The translations under genes and the position numbers were made by a program. A DNA stretch of 45,356 nucleotides, from positions 1-45,356 of the forward strand of contig CAZEXL010000010.1 in assembly GCA_964516925.1 (NCBI GenBank), in the 5' to 3' direction. The notes beneath the pieces were generated by a model, which saw nothing but the letters and a program-made list of their open reading frames with translations, was not told where the DNA came from and searched no databases. This DNA comes from CAG-552 sp964516925 (GTDB taxonomy: Bacteria; Bacillota; Clostridia; Christensenellales; Pumilibacteraceae). Of this stretch, positions 1 to 8,286 are shown one piece after another; within the stretch, counting starts at the first letter, position 1, and every line of letters starts with the position of its first letter.

Positions 1-107
1 TAAAGAAGGAAAAGGAAGGGCAACTTTCTATTATAGAAAATAAAATTTATACAAAGGCTTGCTATGTTAAAGATACGGATAGTTTGGTAAAATTATTTAT
101 ATCATGA
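1..107 (+). CDS. Possible 3' end of an upstream gene (partial)
   Basis: The frame starting at base 3 is open for 34 codons to a TGA at 105-107 and reads as a charged, ordinary protein tail (KKEKEGQLSIIENKIYTK...). The other two forward frames close within about 45 bases. This is compatible with the C-terminus of a protein whose start lies before the window, but it is too short to assign to a family, and a chance opening of this length is possible. Confidence 0.3.
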   Translation, partial: KKEKEGQLSIIENKIYTKACYVKDTDSLVKLFIS

Positions 108-323
108 ATAAACGAATTATTTTGCGGTAAACCCGAAAAATTTTCAATAGAAACCGATTTTTCGGATATGACGCTAAAGGCAAGCAGAAGCAGAAAAAAA
201 CATGTTCGGCTTAAACTTTACCTAACGTGCCGTTTAAATTTTCAAATGATTTCGGTAACCGGCAATTCTTTTGTACGGTAAAAATAAATTTATCTTTTTT
301 AGCGTAAAATCAAGTGTTTTCAG
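108..323. other. Intergenic region upstream of gdhA
   Basis: No gene is seen here. One inverted repeat stands out: CCGAAAAAT at 133-141 pairs perfectly with ATTTTTCGG at 157-165 around a 15-base loop. It is not followed by a T-tract, so it is only weakly terminator-like; it may end the possible upstream gene. The rest is AT-rich with no recognisable riboswitch or operator. Confidence 0.3.
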
Positions 324-352
324 TTGACAACGGTTTGCTTAAAGTCTATAAT
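324..352 (+). promoter_or_regulatory. Consensus promoter of gdhA
   Basis: TTGACA at 324-329 and TATAAT at 347-352 are separated by 17 bases, a perfect housekeeping-sigma consensus. The predicted transcript starts near 359, giving a short leader before the gdhA ribosome binding site at 383-387. This implies strong constitutive expression. Confidence 0.9.
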
Positions 353-395
353 AAGACTTGCAAATAAAAAATATTTCCGCATGGAGGATAAAAAA

Positions 396-1748
396 ATGTC
401 ATACATTTCAGAAGTCATGGAAATGACAGAGAAAAGAAATCCCGGACAAACTGAATATATTCAGGCTGTAAACGAGGTTTTCAACACTCTTTCTCAGGTT
501 ATCGAAGCTAACGAAGCTAAGTACCGTCAGAACGCTTTGCTTGAGCGTTTGGTAGAACCTGACCGTCAAATTATGTTCAGAGTTCCCTGGACCGACGATA
601 AGGGCGTATCTCACGTTAACCGTGGTTTCCGTGTTCAGTTCAACAACGCAATCGGACCTTACAAGGGAGGTCTTCGCTTCCATCCGTCCGTTAACATCAG
701 CATCATGAAGTTCCTCGGCTTCGAGCAGATCTTCAAAAACAGCCTTACCGGTCTTCCTATCGGCGGTGGTAAGGGTGGCGCAGACTTCGATCCGAAGGGC
801 AAGAGCGACGCAGAAGTATTCCGTTTCTGCCAGAGCTTTATGACCGAACTTTATCGTCATATCGGCGCTGACGTGGACGTTCCCGCAGGCGACATCGGTG
901 TAGGTGCAAGAGAAATCGGTTACCTCTATGGTACCTACAAAAAGATCACCAAGCTTTACGAAGGCGTTTTGACCGGCAAAGGACTTTCCTACGGCGGATC
1001 GCTTATCAGAACCCCGGCTACCGGCTACGGTGTTGTATATCTTGGCGAAGCTATGCTTAACGACCACGGCGACTCCTTCAAGGGCAAGAGAGTAACCATC
1101 ACCGGTTCCGGTAACGTTGCTATCTACTGCGCTCAAAAGGCAGCTTCCCTTGGCGCTAAGGTTCTTACCATGTCCGACTCCAACGGCTGGATTCTTGACG
1201 AAAACGGCGTAGACGTAGAAGCAGTTAGAATTCTTAAGGAAGTTAAGCGTGCTCGTATCTCCGATTACCTTATCGACCATCCGAAGGCTAAGTACTTCGA
1301 AACCAAGTCGATGGACGATCTCCGTGTTTGGGGCGTTCCCACCGACATTGCTATTCCGTGCGCAACTCAAAACGATATCAACGTTCAGCATGCTAAGGCA
1401 CTCGTTGAAAACGGATGCCGTATCGTTATCGAAGCAGCTAACATGCCTTCGTACAACGAAGCTATCGCTATCTTCCTTGCTACTCCGGGAATGCTCTTCG
1501 CTCCCGCAAAGGCAGCAAACGCAGGCGGCGTAGGTACCTCCGCTCTCGAAATGAGCCAGAACAGCATGCGTCTTAGCTGGACTGCAGACGAAGTTGACAG
1601 CAAGCTTCATGCAATGATGAACAACATCTACAGAAACATGGCTGACGCTGCTATCAAGTACGGTCATAAGGACAACTTCGCAATGGGCGCTAACATCGCC
1701 GGTTTCGAAAAGGTTGCCGAAGCTATGATCGCTCAGGGTATTCAATAA
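396..1748 (+). CDS. gdhA: NADP-type glutamate dehydrogenase
   Basis: It catalyses reversible reductive amination of 2-oxoglutarate with ammonium to glutamate, a cytoplasmic hexameric enzyme at the carbon/nitrogen junction. The 450-residue product matches the usual length of the family. The substrate-binding core GGLRFHPSVN, the lysine-containing PIGGGKGGADFDPKG (about residues 120-135) and the dinucleotide-binding TGSGNVA (about 235-241) are all present. An in-frame extension to 324 is open, but that codon is the promoter -35 box, and GGAGG at 383-387 sits correctly before ATG 396, so 396 is chosen. The gene is monocistronic, with its own consensus promoter and terminator. Its codon use is visibly more biased than its neighbours, which fits high expression. 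The coenzyme is inferred from similarity to E. coli-type GdhA and is not proven here. Confidence 0.95.
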   Translation: MSYISEVMEMTEKRNPGQTEYIQAVNEVFNTLSQVIEANEAKYRQNALLERLVEPDRQIMFRVPWTDDKGVSHVNRGFRVQFNNAIGPYKGGLRFHPSVNISIMKFLGFEQIFKNSLTGLPIGGGKGGADFDPKGKSDAEVFRFCQSFMTELYRHIGADVDVPAGDIGVGAREIGYLYGTYKKITKLYEGVLTGKGLSYGGSLIRTPATGYGVVYLGEAMLNDHGDSFKGKRVTITGSGNVAIYCAQKAASLGAKVLTMSDSNGWILDENGVDVEAVRILKEVKRARISDYLIDHPKAKYFETKSMDDLRVWGVPTDIAIPCATQNDINVQHAKALVENGCRIVIEAANMPSYNEAIAIFLATPGMLFAPAKAANAGGVGTSALEMSQNSMRLSWTADEVDSKLHAMMNNIYRNMADAAIKYGHKDNFAMGANIAGFEKVAEAMIAQGIQ

Positions 1749-1769
1749 GAATATTTAAACCTAGAAAAC

Positions 1770-1804
1770 ATCCGTCAAGGTTTTCCTTGGCGGATATTTT
1801 TTTT
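1770..1804 (+). terminator. Intrinsic terminator of gdhA
   Basis: ATCCGTCAAGG (1770-1780) pairs with CCTTGGCGGAT (1785-1795) through one G-U pair around a TTTT loop, followed by ATTTTTTTT. This is a classic rho-independent terminator. Confidence 0.9.
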
Positions 1805-1855
1805 GGCGTAATTTTTGGCGAAGTAAATTATTTTATTTTTTTTTAAAAAAAGGTA

Positions 1856-1884
1856 TTGCATTTTATCTTCGCATATGATATAAT
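1856..1884 (+). promoter_or_regulatory. Promoter of the small membrane protein gene
   Basis: TTGCAT at 1856-1861 and TATAAT at 1879-1884 are 17 bases apart, with a TGA extended -10 element at 1876-1878. Confidence 0.75.
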
Positions 1885-1915
1885 AATTTCGATATAAATT
1901 ATGGAGGGTTGTTTT

Positions 1916-2149
1916 ATGTCGGCAGTAAAAGAATTTAAAAAGTTGCCAAGACTCGTTCAAATCTTGTTGCTTTTGATTCCGGTTGTAAACTGGATCACCG
2001 AAATCGTAGTGCGCGTTTCGGCTGCAAAGCACGGCAAAGGAATGGCACAGTTAGTAGTTCTTATCTTTGCTATACTTCCTACCGGTAACATTCTTGGTTG
2101 GGTGGACCTTATTTGGTGCTTGCTGTTTAAGCGTCTTATTTTAACCTAA
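1916..2149 (+). CDS. Small two-helix membrane protein
   Basis: The product is 77 residues, mostly two hydrophobic segments: LVQILLLLIPVVNWITEIVV (about residues 14-33) and a second from about 45 to 72 containing LPTGNILGWVDLIWCLLF. A short basic stretch lies between them. An ATG at 1901 is in frame, but it is part of ATGGAGGG, which works as the ribosome binding site for ATG 1916, so the later start is preferred. It has its own promoter and terminator. The second helix with a GW-D/E kink vaguely recalls the Pmp3/YqaE group, but the similarity is not enough for a family call. Function is unknown. Confidence 0.75.
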   Translation: MSAVKEFKKLPRLVQILLLLIPVVNWITEIVVRVSAAKHGKGMAQLVVLIFAILPTGNILGWVDLIWCLLFKRLILT

Positions 2150-2163
2150 ACGTAAAAGGTCAT

Positions 2164-2195
2164 AAAAAGCTCGGCAAAAAAGCCGAGCTTTTTTC
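2164..2195 (+). terminator. Bidirectional terminator between convergent genes
   Basis: AAAAAGCTCGGC pairs with GCCGAGCTTTTT around an A-rich loop. T-runs on both strands let it serve the small membrane protein gene and the convergent spmAB operon. Confidence 0.9.
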
Positions 2196-2198
2196 TGT

Positions 2199-2705
2199 TT
2201 ATACGAATCGCAAAAGAGCGCAGCCTACTATCGAACCGACTAGCGAAGCAAACAACGCTACCGGCAAGGCGTAACGCAACTTTTTTGTTTTGCTTTTAGA
2301 AAGGTATATCGCGCTTACGTAAAACGCCGTTTCGCTTGAGCCGTAAATAACCGAAGCGCATCGTCCTACAAACGTGTCCGTTCCGTAAGAAGCGAAGATA
2401 TTGTCGAGCACGCTGAGCGAGCCGGCGCCGCTTAGCGGGCGCAACAAGATAAGTTCGGTTAGTTGACTCGGAAACCCCAAAAAATCGAATACGGGCGAAA
2501 CGAAGCTTGCTACGGCTGCGCTTACGCCTGCCGCGCGAAAAAGCTCTACGCACAGCATTATCGTCATAAGGTACGGAAACACGTTTATCATAAGGTCGAC
2601 GGCAGATCGCGAGCCGTCTATAAAGTATGAATAGGCGTCCTTCTTTTTAAGCAAAGACACCGTCAAAACGATTATAAAAAGAACGGGGACTACGTACGAA
2701 GTCAT
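2199..2705 (-). CDS. spmB: Spore maturation protein B
   Basis: SpmB is a membrane protein of the nucleoside-recognition (Gate) domain family that acts with SpmA in dehydration of the spore core. The 168-residue product has a polytopic pattern; it begins MTSYVVPVLFIIVLTVSLLK and contains RPLSGAGSLSVL and GSSETAFYVSAIYL, typical of SpmB. Its ATG overlaps the spmA stop (ATGA at 2702-2705), so the two are translationally coupled. The gene ends just before the shared terminator at 2164-2195. Length is close to the family norm (about 170-180). Confidence 0.92.
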   Translation of the reverse strand: MTSYVVPVLFIIVLTVSLLKKKDAYSYFIDGSRSAVDLMINVFPYLMTIMLCVELFRAAGVSAAVASFVSPVFDFLGFPSQLTELILLRPLSGAGSLSVLDNIFASYGTDTFVGRCASVIYGSSETAFYVSAIYLSKSKTKKLRYALPVALFASLVGSIVGCALLRFV

Positions 2706-3277
2706 GATTTACGTTTGTCGTCCGTAAAAATTTTGGACAAAAGTTTGACTAGCACAACGCCGACTATTGTGGAGACTACCGTTGCGACGATACACGGAAG
2801 CAGAAAATCTGCGGCGGACGTCGAGCCGTGCGCCGCTCGCATGCTTATTACCGTAGTAGGCAGAATTTGCAAGCTGGTTGCCGAAATAACTACCAGCATA
2901 ATGACGTTGGTGTTTGCTTGTTCTTTTTCGTCGCCGAGCAGTTTTATTGCGTTTATGCCCATCGGTGTGGCGGCGTTGCCCAGTCCTATAAGATTAGCCG
3001 ACATGTTCATCGAAACGGCTTTTTGCGCCTGCTCGCTGCTGCCCTTAAAAAGAAATTTTACAATCGGTTTAAGCAACTTTGCGATAACGTCGCTTATTCC
3101 CGTTTTTTCGAGCAGAGCGAAAAAGCCGAGCCACACTCCGTACACGGCAACTAGTTCCATGGCAAGACTAACGGCGTCCGTTGCGCCGCTAAGCATTGCG
3201 CTTATTGCAATCGAGGGGTCCTTTACAAGCGCGGTAACAAGCGACGCAAGCAGCATAATAAGCCAAATTCTATTCAT
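2702..3277 (-). CDS. spmA: Spore maturation protein A
   Basis: This 191-residue membrane protein of the nucleoside-recognition family is needed with SpmB for spore core dehydration in Bacillus. Family features are visible: the N-terminal MNRIWLIMLL helix, GATDAVSLAMELVAVYGVWL, and NLIGLGNAATPMGINAIKLL in the middle. A strong AAAGGAGG lies just before ATG 3277. The upstream strand carries CATATACATT about 20 bases before the start, which loosely recalls a sporulation-sigma -10 element, but no convincing -35 is seen. With spmB and the distant gpr it indicates an endospore-forming ancestry. Confidence 0.93.
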   Translation of the reverse strand: MNRIWLIMLLASLVTALVKDPSIAISAMLSGATDAVSLAMELVAVYGVWLGFFALLEKTGISDVIAKLLKPIVKFLFKGSSEQAQKAVSMNMSANLIGLGNAATPMGINAIKLLGDEKEQANTNVIMLVVISATSLQILPTTVISMRAAHGSTSAADFLLPCIVATVVSTIVGVVLVKLLSKIFTDDKRKS

Positions 3278-3324
3278 TTTTCCTCCTTTTAGTAATGTAT
3301 ATGAAAAAAAGTCGTTAAAAAGAA

Positions 3325-3353
3325 TTTACTTTTTATTCGTTTTGCGGTATACT
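3325..3353 (+). promoter_or_regulatory. Promoter of metG-tatD
   Basis: TTTACT (3325-3330), a 17-base spacer and TATACT (3348-3353). The leader to the metG start is only about 28 bases, too short for a T-box or other aminoacylation sensor. Confidence 0.75.
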
Positions 3354-3387
3354 TATAGCGGTAATTTTAGATAAGGAAAGAAGACAG

Positions 3388-5301
3388 ATGGAAAAGAAAG
3401 AAAAGTTTTATATTACCACGCCGCTTTATTATCCCAGCGGCAAGTGGCATCTAGGTCACAGCTATACCACCGTTTGTTGCGACGCGATTGCTCGCTACAA
3501 ACGACTTACCGGCTACGATGTGTTTATGCTTACCGGCACCGACGAACACGGTCAAAAAATTTACGAACGCGCTATGGCGGCAGGCAAACAGCCCAAGGAG
3601 TACGTGGACGAGCTTGTAGGTAACATAAAAGAGCTTTGGAAGCTTTTGGACATAAGGTACGACAAGTTTATTCGTACCACCGACGATTATCACGTAAAGA
3701 GCGTTCAAAAGATTTTTACTAAATTATACGAGCAAGGCGACATATACAAGGCTACCTACAAGGGCAAGTACTGCACGCCGTGCGAATCGTTTTGGACGGC
3801 GAGTCAGCTAGTTGACGGCAAATGTCCCGACTGCGGTCGTGACGTTATCGACGCCGAGGAAGAAAGCTACTTCTTCCGCTTAAGCAAGTATAAAGAGCCG
3901 CTTAAAGAGCTGCTTACAAAAACCGACTTCCTCGAGCCGAAGTCGCGCGTTAACGAAATGGTCAACAACTTTTTAAACGACCTAAGCGATCTTGCGGTAT
4001 CGCGTACGTCGGTAAAGTGGGGCATACCGGTACCGTTCGATTCCAAACATTCGATATACGTATGGATCGACGCGCTTACCAACTACGTTAACGCTCTGGG
4101 ATACAACGGCGACGAAGCCAAAATGGACTTTTGGCCCGCCGATGTTCATATGGTAGGCAAGGAAATAGTGCGTTTCCATTCGATAATTTGGCCTGCGATA
4201 CTTATGGCACTCGGTCTTCCTCTTCCCAAAAAGGTTTACGGGCACGGCTGGTTGCTTTTGGGCGGCGATAAAATGAGCAAAAGCAAGGGCAACGTAGCCG
4301 ATCCGTTCGTTTTGGCAGAGCGCTACGGTATAGATTCTTTGCGTTACTACTTGTTGCGCGAAATCCCGTTCGGTTCGGACGGAACGTACACCGACGAAGC
4401 GTTTTTAACTCGTATCAACGCAGACTTAGTTAACGACTTGGGCAATTTGGTAAAGCGTACCGTGTCCATGGCTAATCAATATTTTGGCGGCGTTGCTACA
4501 AAACCCGACAAATTAACGGGCGAATACGTCGATATGGCAAACGAGCTTTACCGAAAAGTGGACGAAGCAATGAACAAGTACTCGTGTTCCGAGGCGCTTG
4601 AAGCGATATTCGCGTTCGTGTCCGCATCTAATAAATTTATCGATCAAAACGCGCCGTGGACGCTTAATAAAGCGGGTGAAACCGAAAAGCTTAACGAAGT
4701 AATTTACGCTTTGCTCGAAGGTATACGTCTTATTGCCGGATGCTTAATGCCGTTTATTCCGCAAGGCGCGCAAAATATTTTCGAAGATTTGGGACTTGCC
4801 GTTCCGTCGTCGCTTATCGGCGTTAAGTTCGGGCAGACGGAACGCTTCAAAGTAGGCGAAGGCAGGGTGCTTTACAAGCGTCTTGACGTTAAAAAGGAAG
4901 TAGAAGAACTTGCGGCGCTTGCCGAAGTTAAGGAGGAAAAGAAAGTGGAAGTAAAAGAAGAAATAAAGGAAGAAGTAAAGGAAATCACCATAGACGAATT
5001 TTTCAATACTCAGCTTAAAGTTGCCGAAGTTATTGCGTGCGAAAAGGTTGAAAAGGCAGATAAATTGCTTAAGCTTACCGTAAAGGTAGGCGACGAAACT
5101 CGCACCGTGGTAAGCGGTATCGCAAAAAGTTACACCGCCGAAGAAATGGTGGGTAAGCAAGTCGTATTGGTTGCAAATCTTAAGCCGGCTAAGCTTCGCG
5201 GCATAGTAAGCGAAGGTATGGTTCTTTGTGCAACCGACGGCGACAAGGTCGTACTCGTTTCACCCGAACGCAAGGTGGACAGCGGCAGCGAGGTTTGTTG
5301 A
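3388..5301 (+). CDS. metG: Methionyl-tRNA synthetase with C-terminal tRNA-binding domain
   Basis: It charges tRNA-Met with methionine for translation. The 637-residue protein begins with the class I Rossmann fold (PLYYPSGKWHLGHSYT, with HLGH as the HIGH box), has a zinc knuckle of two CxxC pairs (CTPC...CPDC, about residues 127-147) and the KMSKS loop (DKMSKSKGN, about 294-302). After the anticodon-binding helices come a Glu/Lys-rich linker (about 510-530) and a C-terminal OB-fold tRNA-binding domain (FFNTQLKVAEV onward) of the EMAPII/Trbp111 type, which mediates dimerisation and tRNA binding in this subclass. The TGA stop overlaps the tatD ATG by one base, the metG-tatD coupling also common in Bacillota. 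AAGGAAAG precedes ATG 3388. Confidence 0.97.
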   Translation: MEKKEKFYITTPLYYPSGKWHLGHSYTTVCCDAIARYKRLTGYDVFMLTGTDEHGQKIYERAMAAGKQPKEYVDELVGNIKELWKLLDIRYDKFIRTTDDYHVKSVQKIFTKLYEQGDIYKATYKGKYCTPCESFWTASQLVDGKCPDCGRDVIDAEEESYFFRLSKYKEPLKELLTKTDFLEPKSRVNEMVNNFLNDLSDLAVSRTSVKWGIPVPFDSKHSIYVWIDALTNYVNALGYNGDEAKMDFWPADVHMVGKEIVRFHSIIWPAILMALGLPLPKKVYGHGWLLLGGDKMSKSKGNVADPFVLAERYGIDSLRYYLLREIPFGSDGTYTDEAFLTRINADLVNDLGNLVKRTVSMANQYFGGVATKPDKLTGEYVDMANELYRKVDEAMNKYSCSEALEAIFAFVSASNKFIDQNAPWTLNKAGETEKLNEVIYALLEGIRLIAGCLMPFIPQGAQNIFEDLGLAVPSSLIGVKFGQTERFKVGEGRVLYKRLDVKKEVEELAALAEVKEEKKVEVKEEIKEEVKEITIDEFFNTQLKVAEVIACEKVEKADKLLKLTVKVGDETRTVVSGIAKSYTAEEMVGKQVVLVANLKPAKLRGIVSEGMVLCATDGDKVVLVSPERKVDSGSEVC

Positions 5302-6074
5302 TGATAGATTCGCACGCTCATTTAAACGACGAACGCTACGACGTAGACGAAGTGGTTCGTTCTATGAAGGCGGACGGACTTAGCAAAATAATCGTAGTGG
5401 GCTACGACCTTCCGTCCTCTAAAAGGGCGTTGGAGATCGCGAATACGTACGAAGACGTCTATTGCGCAGTCGGCGTTCATCCGTCCGATTGCGAAGGACT
5501 AACCGACGAGCATATCGCCGAAATCGAGTCGATGTGCGCGTGTCCCAAGACGGTGGGGTTCGGCGAAATAGGGCTGGATTACTTTTACGACGACGTTCCC
5601 CGAGCTACCCAAAAGGACGCGCTTATTCGCCAGCTTTATGCGGTAAAGCGAGCGGGGCTTCCGGCGGTGTTCCATCTTCGCGACGCATACGAGGATATGG
5701 AAAACATCGTAAAGGAGCATCGAGATTGCTTGCCGTGCGGAGCGATAATGCATTGTTTTTCGGGCTCGAAGGAAACGGCGTTAAAGTACGTGAATATGGG
5801 ATTTTATATTTCGTTTTCAGGTGCGATAACCTTCAAAAACGCAACTAAATACCCCGATATAATAAAAGCCGTGCCGCTTGATAGGATACTTATCGAAACG
5901 GATTGCCCGTACCTTACTCCCGTGCCGCACCGCGGCAAGCTCAACTATCCCGCGTACGTAAGATATCAGGCGGAATTCATCGCTTCGGTGCTTAACAAGC
6001 CCGTCGAAGAAATCGAGCGAATAACCGAGAACAATACGTATTCGGCGTTTGCAAAATTAAAAAAACAGTTATAA
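5301..6074 (+). CDS. tatD: TatD family metal-dependent hydrolase/DNase
   Basis: The 257-residue amidohydrolase-fold enzyme is of the TatD/YabD type, which acts on DNA or RNA ends. All metal ligands are visible: MIDSHAHLND at the N-terminus (HxH), GFGEIGLDYFYD (Glu, about residue 93), VFHLRDA (His), MHCFSGS (His) and ETDCPYLTPVPHRGK near the C-terminus (Asp). The frame is open upstream to 5226, but that lies inside metG. ATG 5301, overlapping the metG stop as TGATG, gives the standard MIDSHAHL start and normal family length. The physiological substrate is not settled for the family. Confidence 0.92.
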   Translation: MIDSHAHLNDERYDVDEVVRSMKADGLSKIIVVGYDLPSSKRALEIANTYEDVYCAVGVHPSDCEGLTDEHIAEIESMCACPKTVGFGEIGLDYFYDDVPRATQKDALIRQLYAVKRAGLPAVFHLRDAYEDMENIVKEHRDCLPCGAIMHCFSGSKETALKYVNMGFYISFSGAITFKNATKYPDIIKAVPLDRILIETDCPYLTPVPHRGKLNYPAYVRYQAEFIASVLNKPVEEIERITENNTYSAFAKLKKQL

Positions 6075-6141
6075 AGCAAAAAACCAAAAAATGCACGCAT
6101 TAACAAAATGCGAAGATTTATAAACAATTAAGGAGAACAAT

Positions 6142-7368
6142 ATGGATAAAAAGTTAACCCAGTATGCCGAGCTTATAATCAAGCAAGGCGTTAACCTTCA
6201 GCCCGGCGAGCCCGTAGCTATTTCGGCTCCCATTCTTGCGGCAGATCTTGTTAGAGAAGTTGCCGATCAGGCGTATCGTAGCGGCGCACCCAAAGTTACC
6301 GTATTTTGGCACGACGGCGAGATGAATCGCCTTGCTTACGACTATCAAAGCGAAGAAACGCTTGCAACCATTCCGCAGTGGGTAGTGGACAGTCGCAACT
6401 ACATAGTGGACACTAAATCGGTGTACGTAAACATCATTTCCGAGCAACCCGACCTTTTGCGCAACATTCCGCCCGAGAAGATCACCGTTGCGGGCAGAGC
6501 TACAAGCAAAGCTCTCGAACGTTTCCGCGAGTCTACCGGCTCGAACAACACTCGTTGGTGCATAGCTGCATATCCCAACGTAGAGTGGGCTAAAAAGATG
6601 TTCCCCGAACTTAGCGACAAGGCGGCGCTTGAAAAGATGTGGAAGTATCTTCAAAAGACCGTTCGTCTCGATAAGGTCGATCCGCTCGGAGCATGGCGTA
6701 AGCACGCGGCAAAGCTTGCTAAGCGTAGCAGATTCCTTAACCGCGCTAAAATCGTTTCGTTCCACTACACCAGCGGCTTAGGTACCGACTTTACGATCGG
6801 AATGCCCAAGGGTTATATCTTTACCGGGGCGGTAGAAAAGGGCGGCGGAGGAGTAGACTTTACAGCCAACATGCCTACCGAAGAAGTATTCAGCTCGCCC
6901 GATCGCCTTACGGCAAACGGAACGCTTGTTGCTTCCAAGCCGCTCGTTCGTTCGGGCGGAATTATGGAAAACTTCTCCATAACGTTCAAAGACGGCAGAA
7001 TAGTAGACTATAAAGCCGAAAAGGGTTACGATACTCTTAAGGGCATTATCGAGACCGACGAGGGCTCGCATTACCTTGGCGAAATTGCTTTGGTAGGCTA
7101 CAATTCGCCCATTCAAAACCTTAACACGCTTTTTTATAATACGCTTTTTGACGAAAACGCGTCGTGCCACTTCGCTATAGGTCGTGCGTTCCCCGGCTGC
7201 ATTAAGGGCGGCGACAAGATGACCAGAGAACAGCAAGAAAAAGCAGGTCTTAACAATTCTCTCGAACACGTTGACTTTATGGTGGGGACTCGTGACCTTA
7301 GCATAGTAGCAACCACCGAAAAGGGCGAAGAGATCGTTATCTTTAAAGACGGCGATTGGGCAATCTAG
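6142..7368 (+). CDS. M29 family metallo-aminopeptidase
   Basis: The 408-residue cytoplasmic leucyl-type aminopeptidase belongs to the thermophilic metalloprotease family (AmpS/AmpT/PepS), which removes N-terminal residues from peptides with two metal ions. Expected ligand regions are present: MPTEEVFSSPDR (about 249-260), SHYLGEIALV (about 310-320), a His in CHFAIGRAFPG (about 345) and LEHVDFMVGT (about 376-385). Length equals the family norm (about 410). AAGGAGA precedes ATG 6142. No terminator is seen between tatD and this gene (6075-6141 has only a short CGCATT/AATGCG hairpin), so it may be transcribed from the metG promoter or one not recognised. Confidence 0.93.
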   Translation: MDKKLTQYAELIIKQGVNLQPGEPVAISAPILAADLVREVADQAYRSGAPKVTVFWHDGEMNRLAYDYQSEETLATIPQWVVDSRNYIVDTKSVYVNIISEQPDLLRNIPPEKITVAGRATSKALERFRESTGSNNTRWCIAAYPNVEWAKKMFPELSDKAALEKMWKYLQKTVRLDKVDPLGAWRKHAAKLAKRSRFLNRAKIVSFHYTSGLGTDFTIGMPKGYIFTGAVEKGGGGVDFTANMPTEEVFSSPDRLTANGTLVASKPLVRSGGIMENFSITFKDGRIVDYKAEKGYDTLKGIIETDEGSHYLGEIALVGYNSPIQNLNTLFYNTLFDENASCHFAIGRAFPGCIKGGDKMTREQQEKAGLNNSLEHVDFMVGTRDLSIVATTEKGEEIVIFKDGDWAI

Positions 7369-7407
7369 AGTATAACGAATAAAAATTTTTTAGGGGGATA
7401 GAAAATT

Positions 7408-7743
7408 ATGTTTTTTGGAAAGAAAGCAAAAAAGAGCGAAAAGACGTACGTTAAGCTAAGCGACGACGCCGTTAACTTTATAAAAAACGTCGTAGTAAAT
7501 GAGCTTAAAATAACTAAGCCAATAACCGGAAGCAAAATTCTCGACGTCGAGGAGTGGATTCATTCGCTTATCGACGAAAAGCTCGAGTATGACGAAAACG
7601 ATAATAAGTATGTCCCGATGGAACAGTTAAACGATATCGAACGGGGCGCGTACGATTTGCTTACCGAACTTAACGACATCGTTCAGACTCAGGGCGGCGT
7701 AGAAGATTTGGACGATCTTAATGCAAGGCTCGGCTTGATTTAA
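7408..7743 (+). CDS. Small acidic hypothetical protein
   Basis: The 111-residue protein is not recognised. It has a basic N-terminus (MFFGKKAKKSEK), then an acidic, largely helical body (VEEWIHSLIDEKLEYDEND, MEQLNDIERGAYDLLTELND), with no cysteines, signal peptide or membrane segment. AGGGGGA lies at a normal distance before ATG 7408. It follows the M29 aminopeptidase by 39 bases on the same strand and ends just before a terminator, so the two are probably co-transcribed. Function is unknown. Confidence 0.75.
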   Translation: MFFGKKAKKSEKTYVKLSDDAVNFIKNVVVNELKITKPITGSKILDVEEWIHSLIDEKLEYDENDNKYVPMEQLNDIERGAYDLLTELNDIVQTQGGVEDLDDLNARLGLI

Positions 7744-7767
7744 CCTAAAGGTTGATTTTTACAAACG

Positions 7768-7799
7768 AAAAGGGTAGCGATTAATTCGTTACCCTTTTT
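7768..7799 (+). terminator. Terminator of the GGGTAG hairpin type
   Basis: AAAAGGGTAGCGA (7768-7780) pairs with TCGTTACCCTTTT (7786-7798), with one G-U pair and loop TTAAT. It lies between convergent genes and can act on both. The GGGTAG...CTACCC core recurs in terminator hairpins at 13650, 14667 and 41905. Confidence 0.88.
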
Positions 7800-7827
7800 A
7801 CGTTGGAAATAAATTTTATTTTACACG

Positions 7828-8199
7828 CTAATTTTTAAATCCCAAGAACATAGGAATAAGGAACAATATCATCACGATTCCTATTATGCCTACGACTATG
7901 CCGAGGATAAGCATATCCCAAACCATAACCATGCACATTCCTACGCCGAGCACTAATGCGGCAACTACGCCGTAAGCTATTTTGCCAACCGTTTTCCAAT
8001 TTATGGCTGCACCGATTTTACGATTTTTTACCAATTCGATTATGCCCGTTGCAATCAAAGCAACGCCGCCGATTGCCGTAAGAATCACACCAGCGGTAAA
8101 GGCGTTCCATTCGGGCAAAAGGCACATACACAAGCCAATCGAGAAGAGCAATCCTGCAACGACGCAAACAACGAGTTTAACGAAGCCACTTTTTTTCAT
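7828..8199 (-). CDS. Small four-helix membrane protein
   Basis: The 123-residue product has four hydrophobic stretches (about residues 7-27, 33-55, 72-92, 95-118) and a short basic loop (VKNRKIGAAINWK) between helices 2 and 3. The second half looks like a rough repeat of the first (LLFSIGLCMCLLPEWNAF versus LVLGVGMCMVMVWDMLIL), suggesting internal duplication of a two-helix unit. AAAAAGGAG precedes the start. It is divergent from the HicB-TetR regulator gene and their promoters overlap, so it is a plausible regulatory target. No family is recognised and no function can be given. Confidence 0.75.
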   Translation of the reverse strand: MKKSGFVKLVVCVVAGLLFSIGLCMCLLPEWNAFTAGVILTAIGGVALIATGIIELVKNRKIGAAINWKTVGKIAYGVVAALVLGVGMCMVMVWDMLILGIVVGIIGIVMILFLIPMFLGFKN

Positions 8200-8236
8200 A
8201 ATTTTTTCTCCTTTTTGATTTACAAACCAACATCTG

Positions 8237-8265
8237 TTGATTTTCTAAACAAATTATAGTATAAT
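8237..8265 (+). promoter_or_regulatory. Promoter of the HicB-TetR gene
   Basis: TTGATT (8237-8242), a 17-base spacer and TATAAT (8260-8265). Its -10 box is one base away from the -10 box of the divergent promoter on the other strand. Confidence 0.8.
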
Positions 8266-8281
8266 ATAAGGGTAGATGCAA
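8253..8281 (-). promoter_or_regulatory. Divergent promoter of the small membrane protein gene
   Basis: On the minus strand TTGCAT (plus 8276-8281), a 17-base spacer and TATAAT (plus 8253-8258). It overlaps the opposing promoter at 8237-8265, so two polymerases could not occupy both at once. Confidence 0.75.
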
Positions 8282-8286
8282 CCACA

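Noticed and set aside
381..398. ATGGAGG sequences before gdhA, the 1916 gene and the 40134 gene as possible leader peptides
   Set aside because: In each case GGAGG is simply the ribosome binding site of the next ATG; the in-frame or near ATG is incidental.
408..1745. A 445-codon open frame on the minus strand opposite gdhA
   Set aside because: It is the antisense shadow of a strongly biased gene; the plus frame is an unambiguous GdhA with promoter and terminator, and the minus product has no recognisable motif or ribosome binding site.
3278..3387. T-box leader for metG
   Set aside because: The region holds a normal promoter and only about 28 bases of leader, too short for a T-box.
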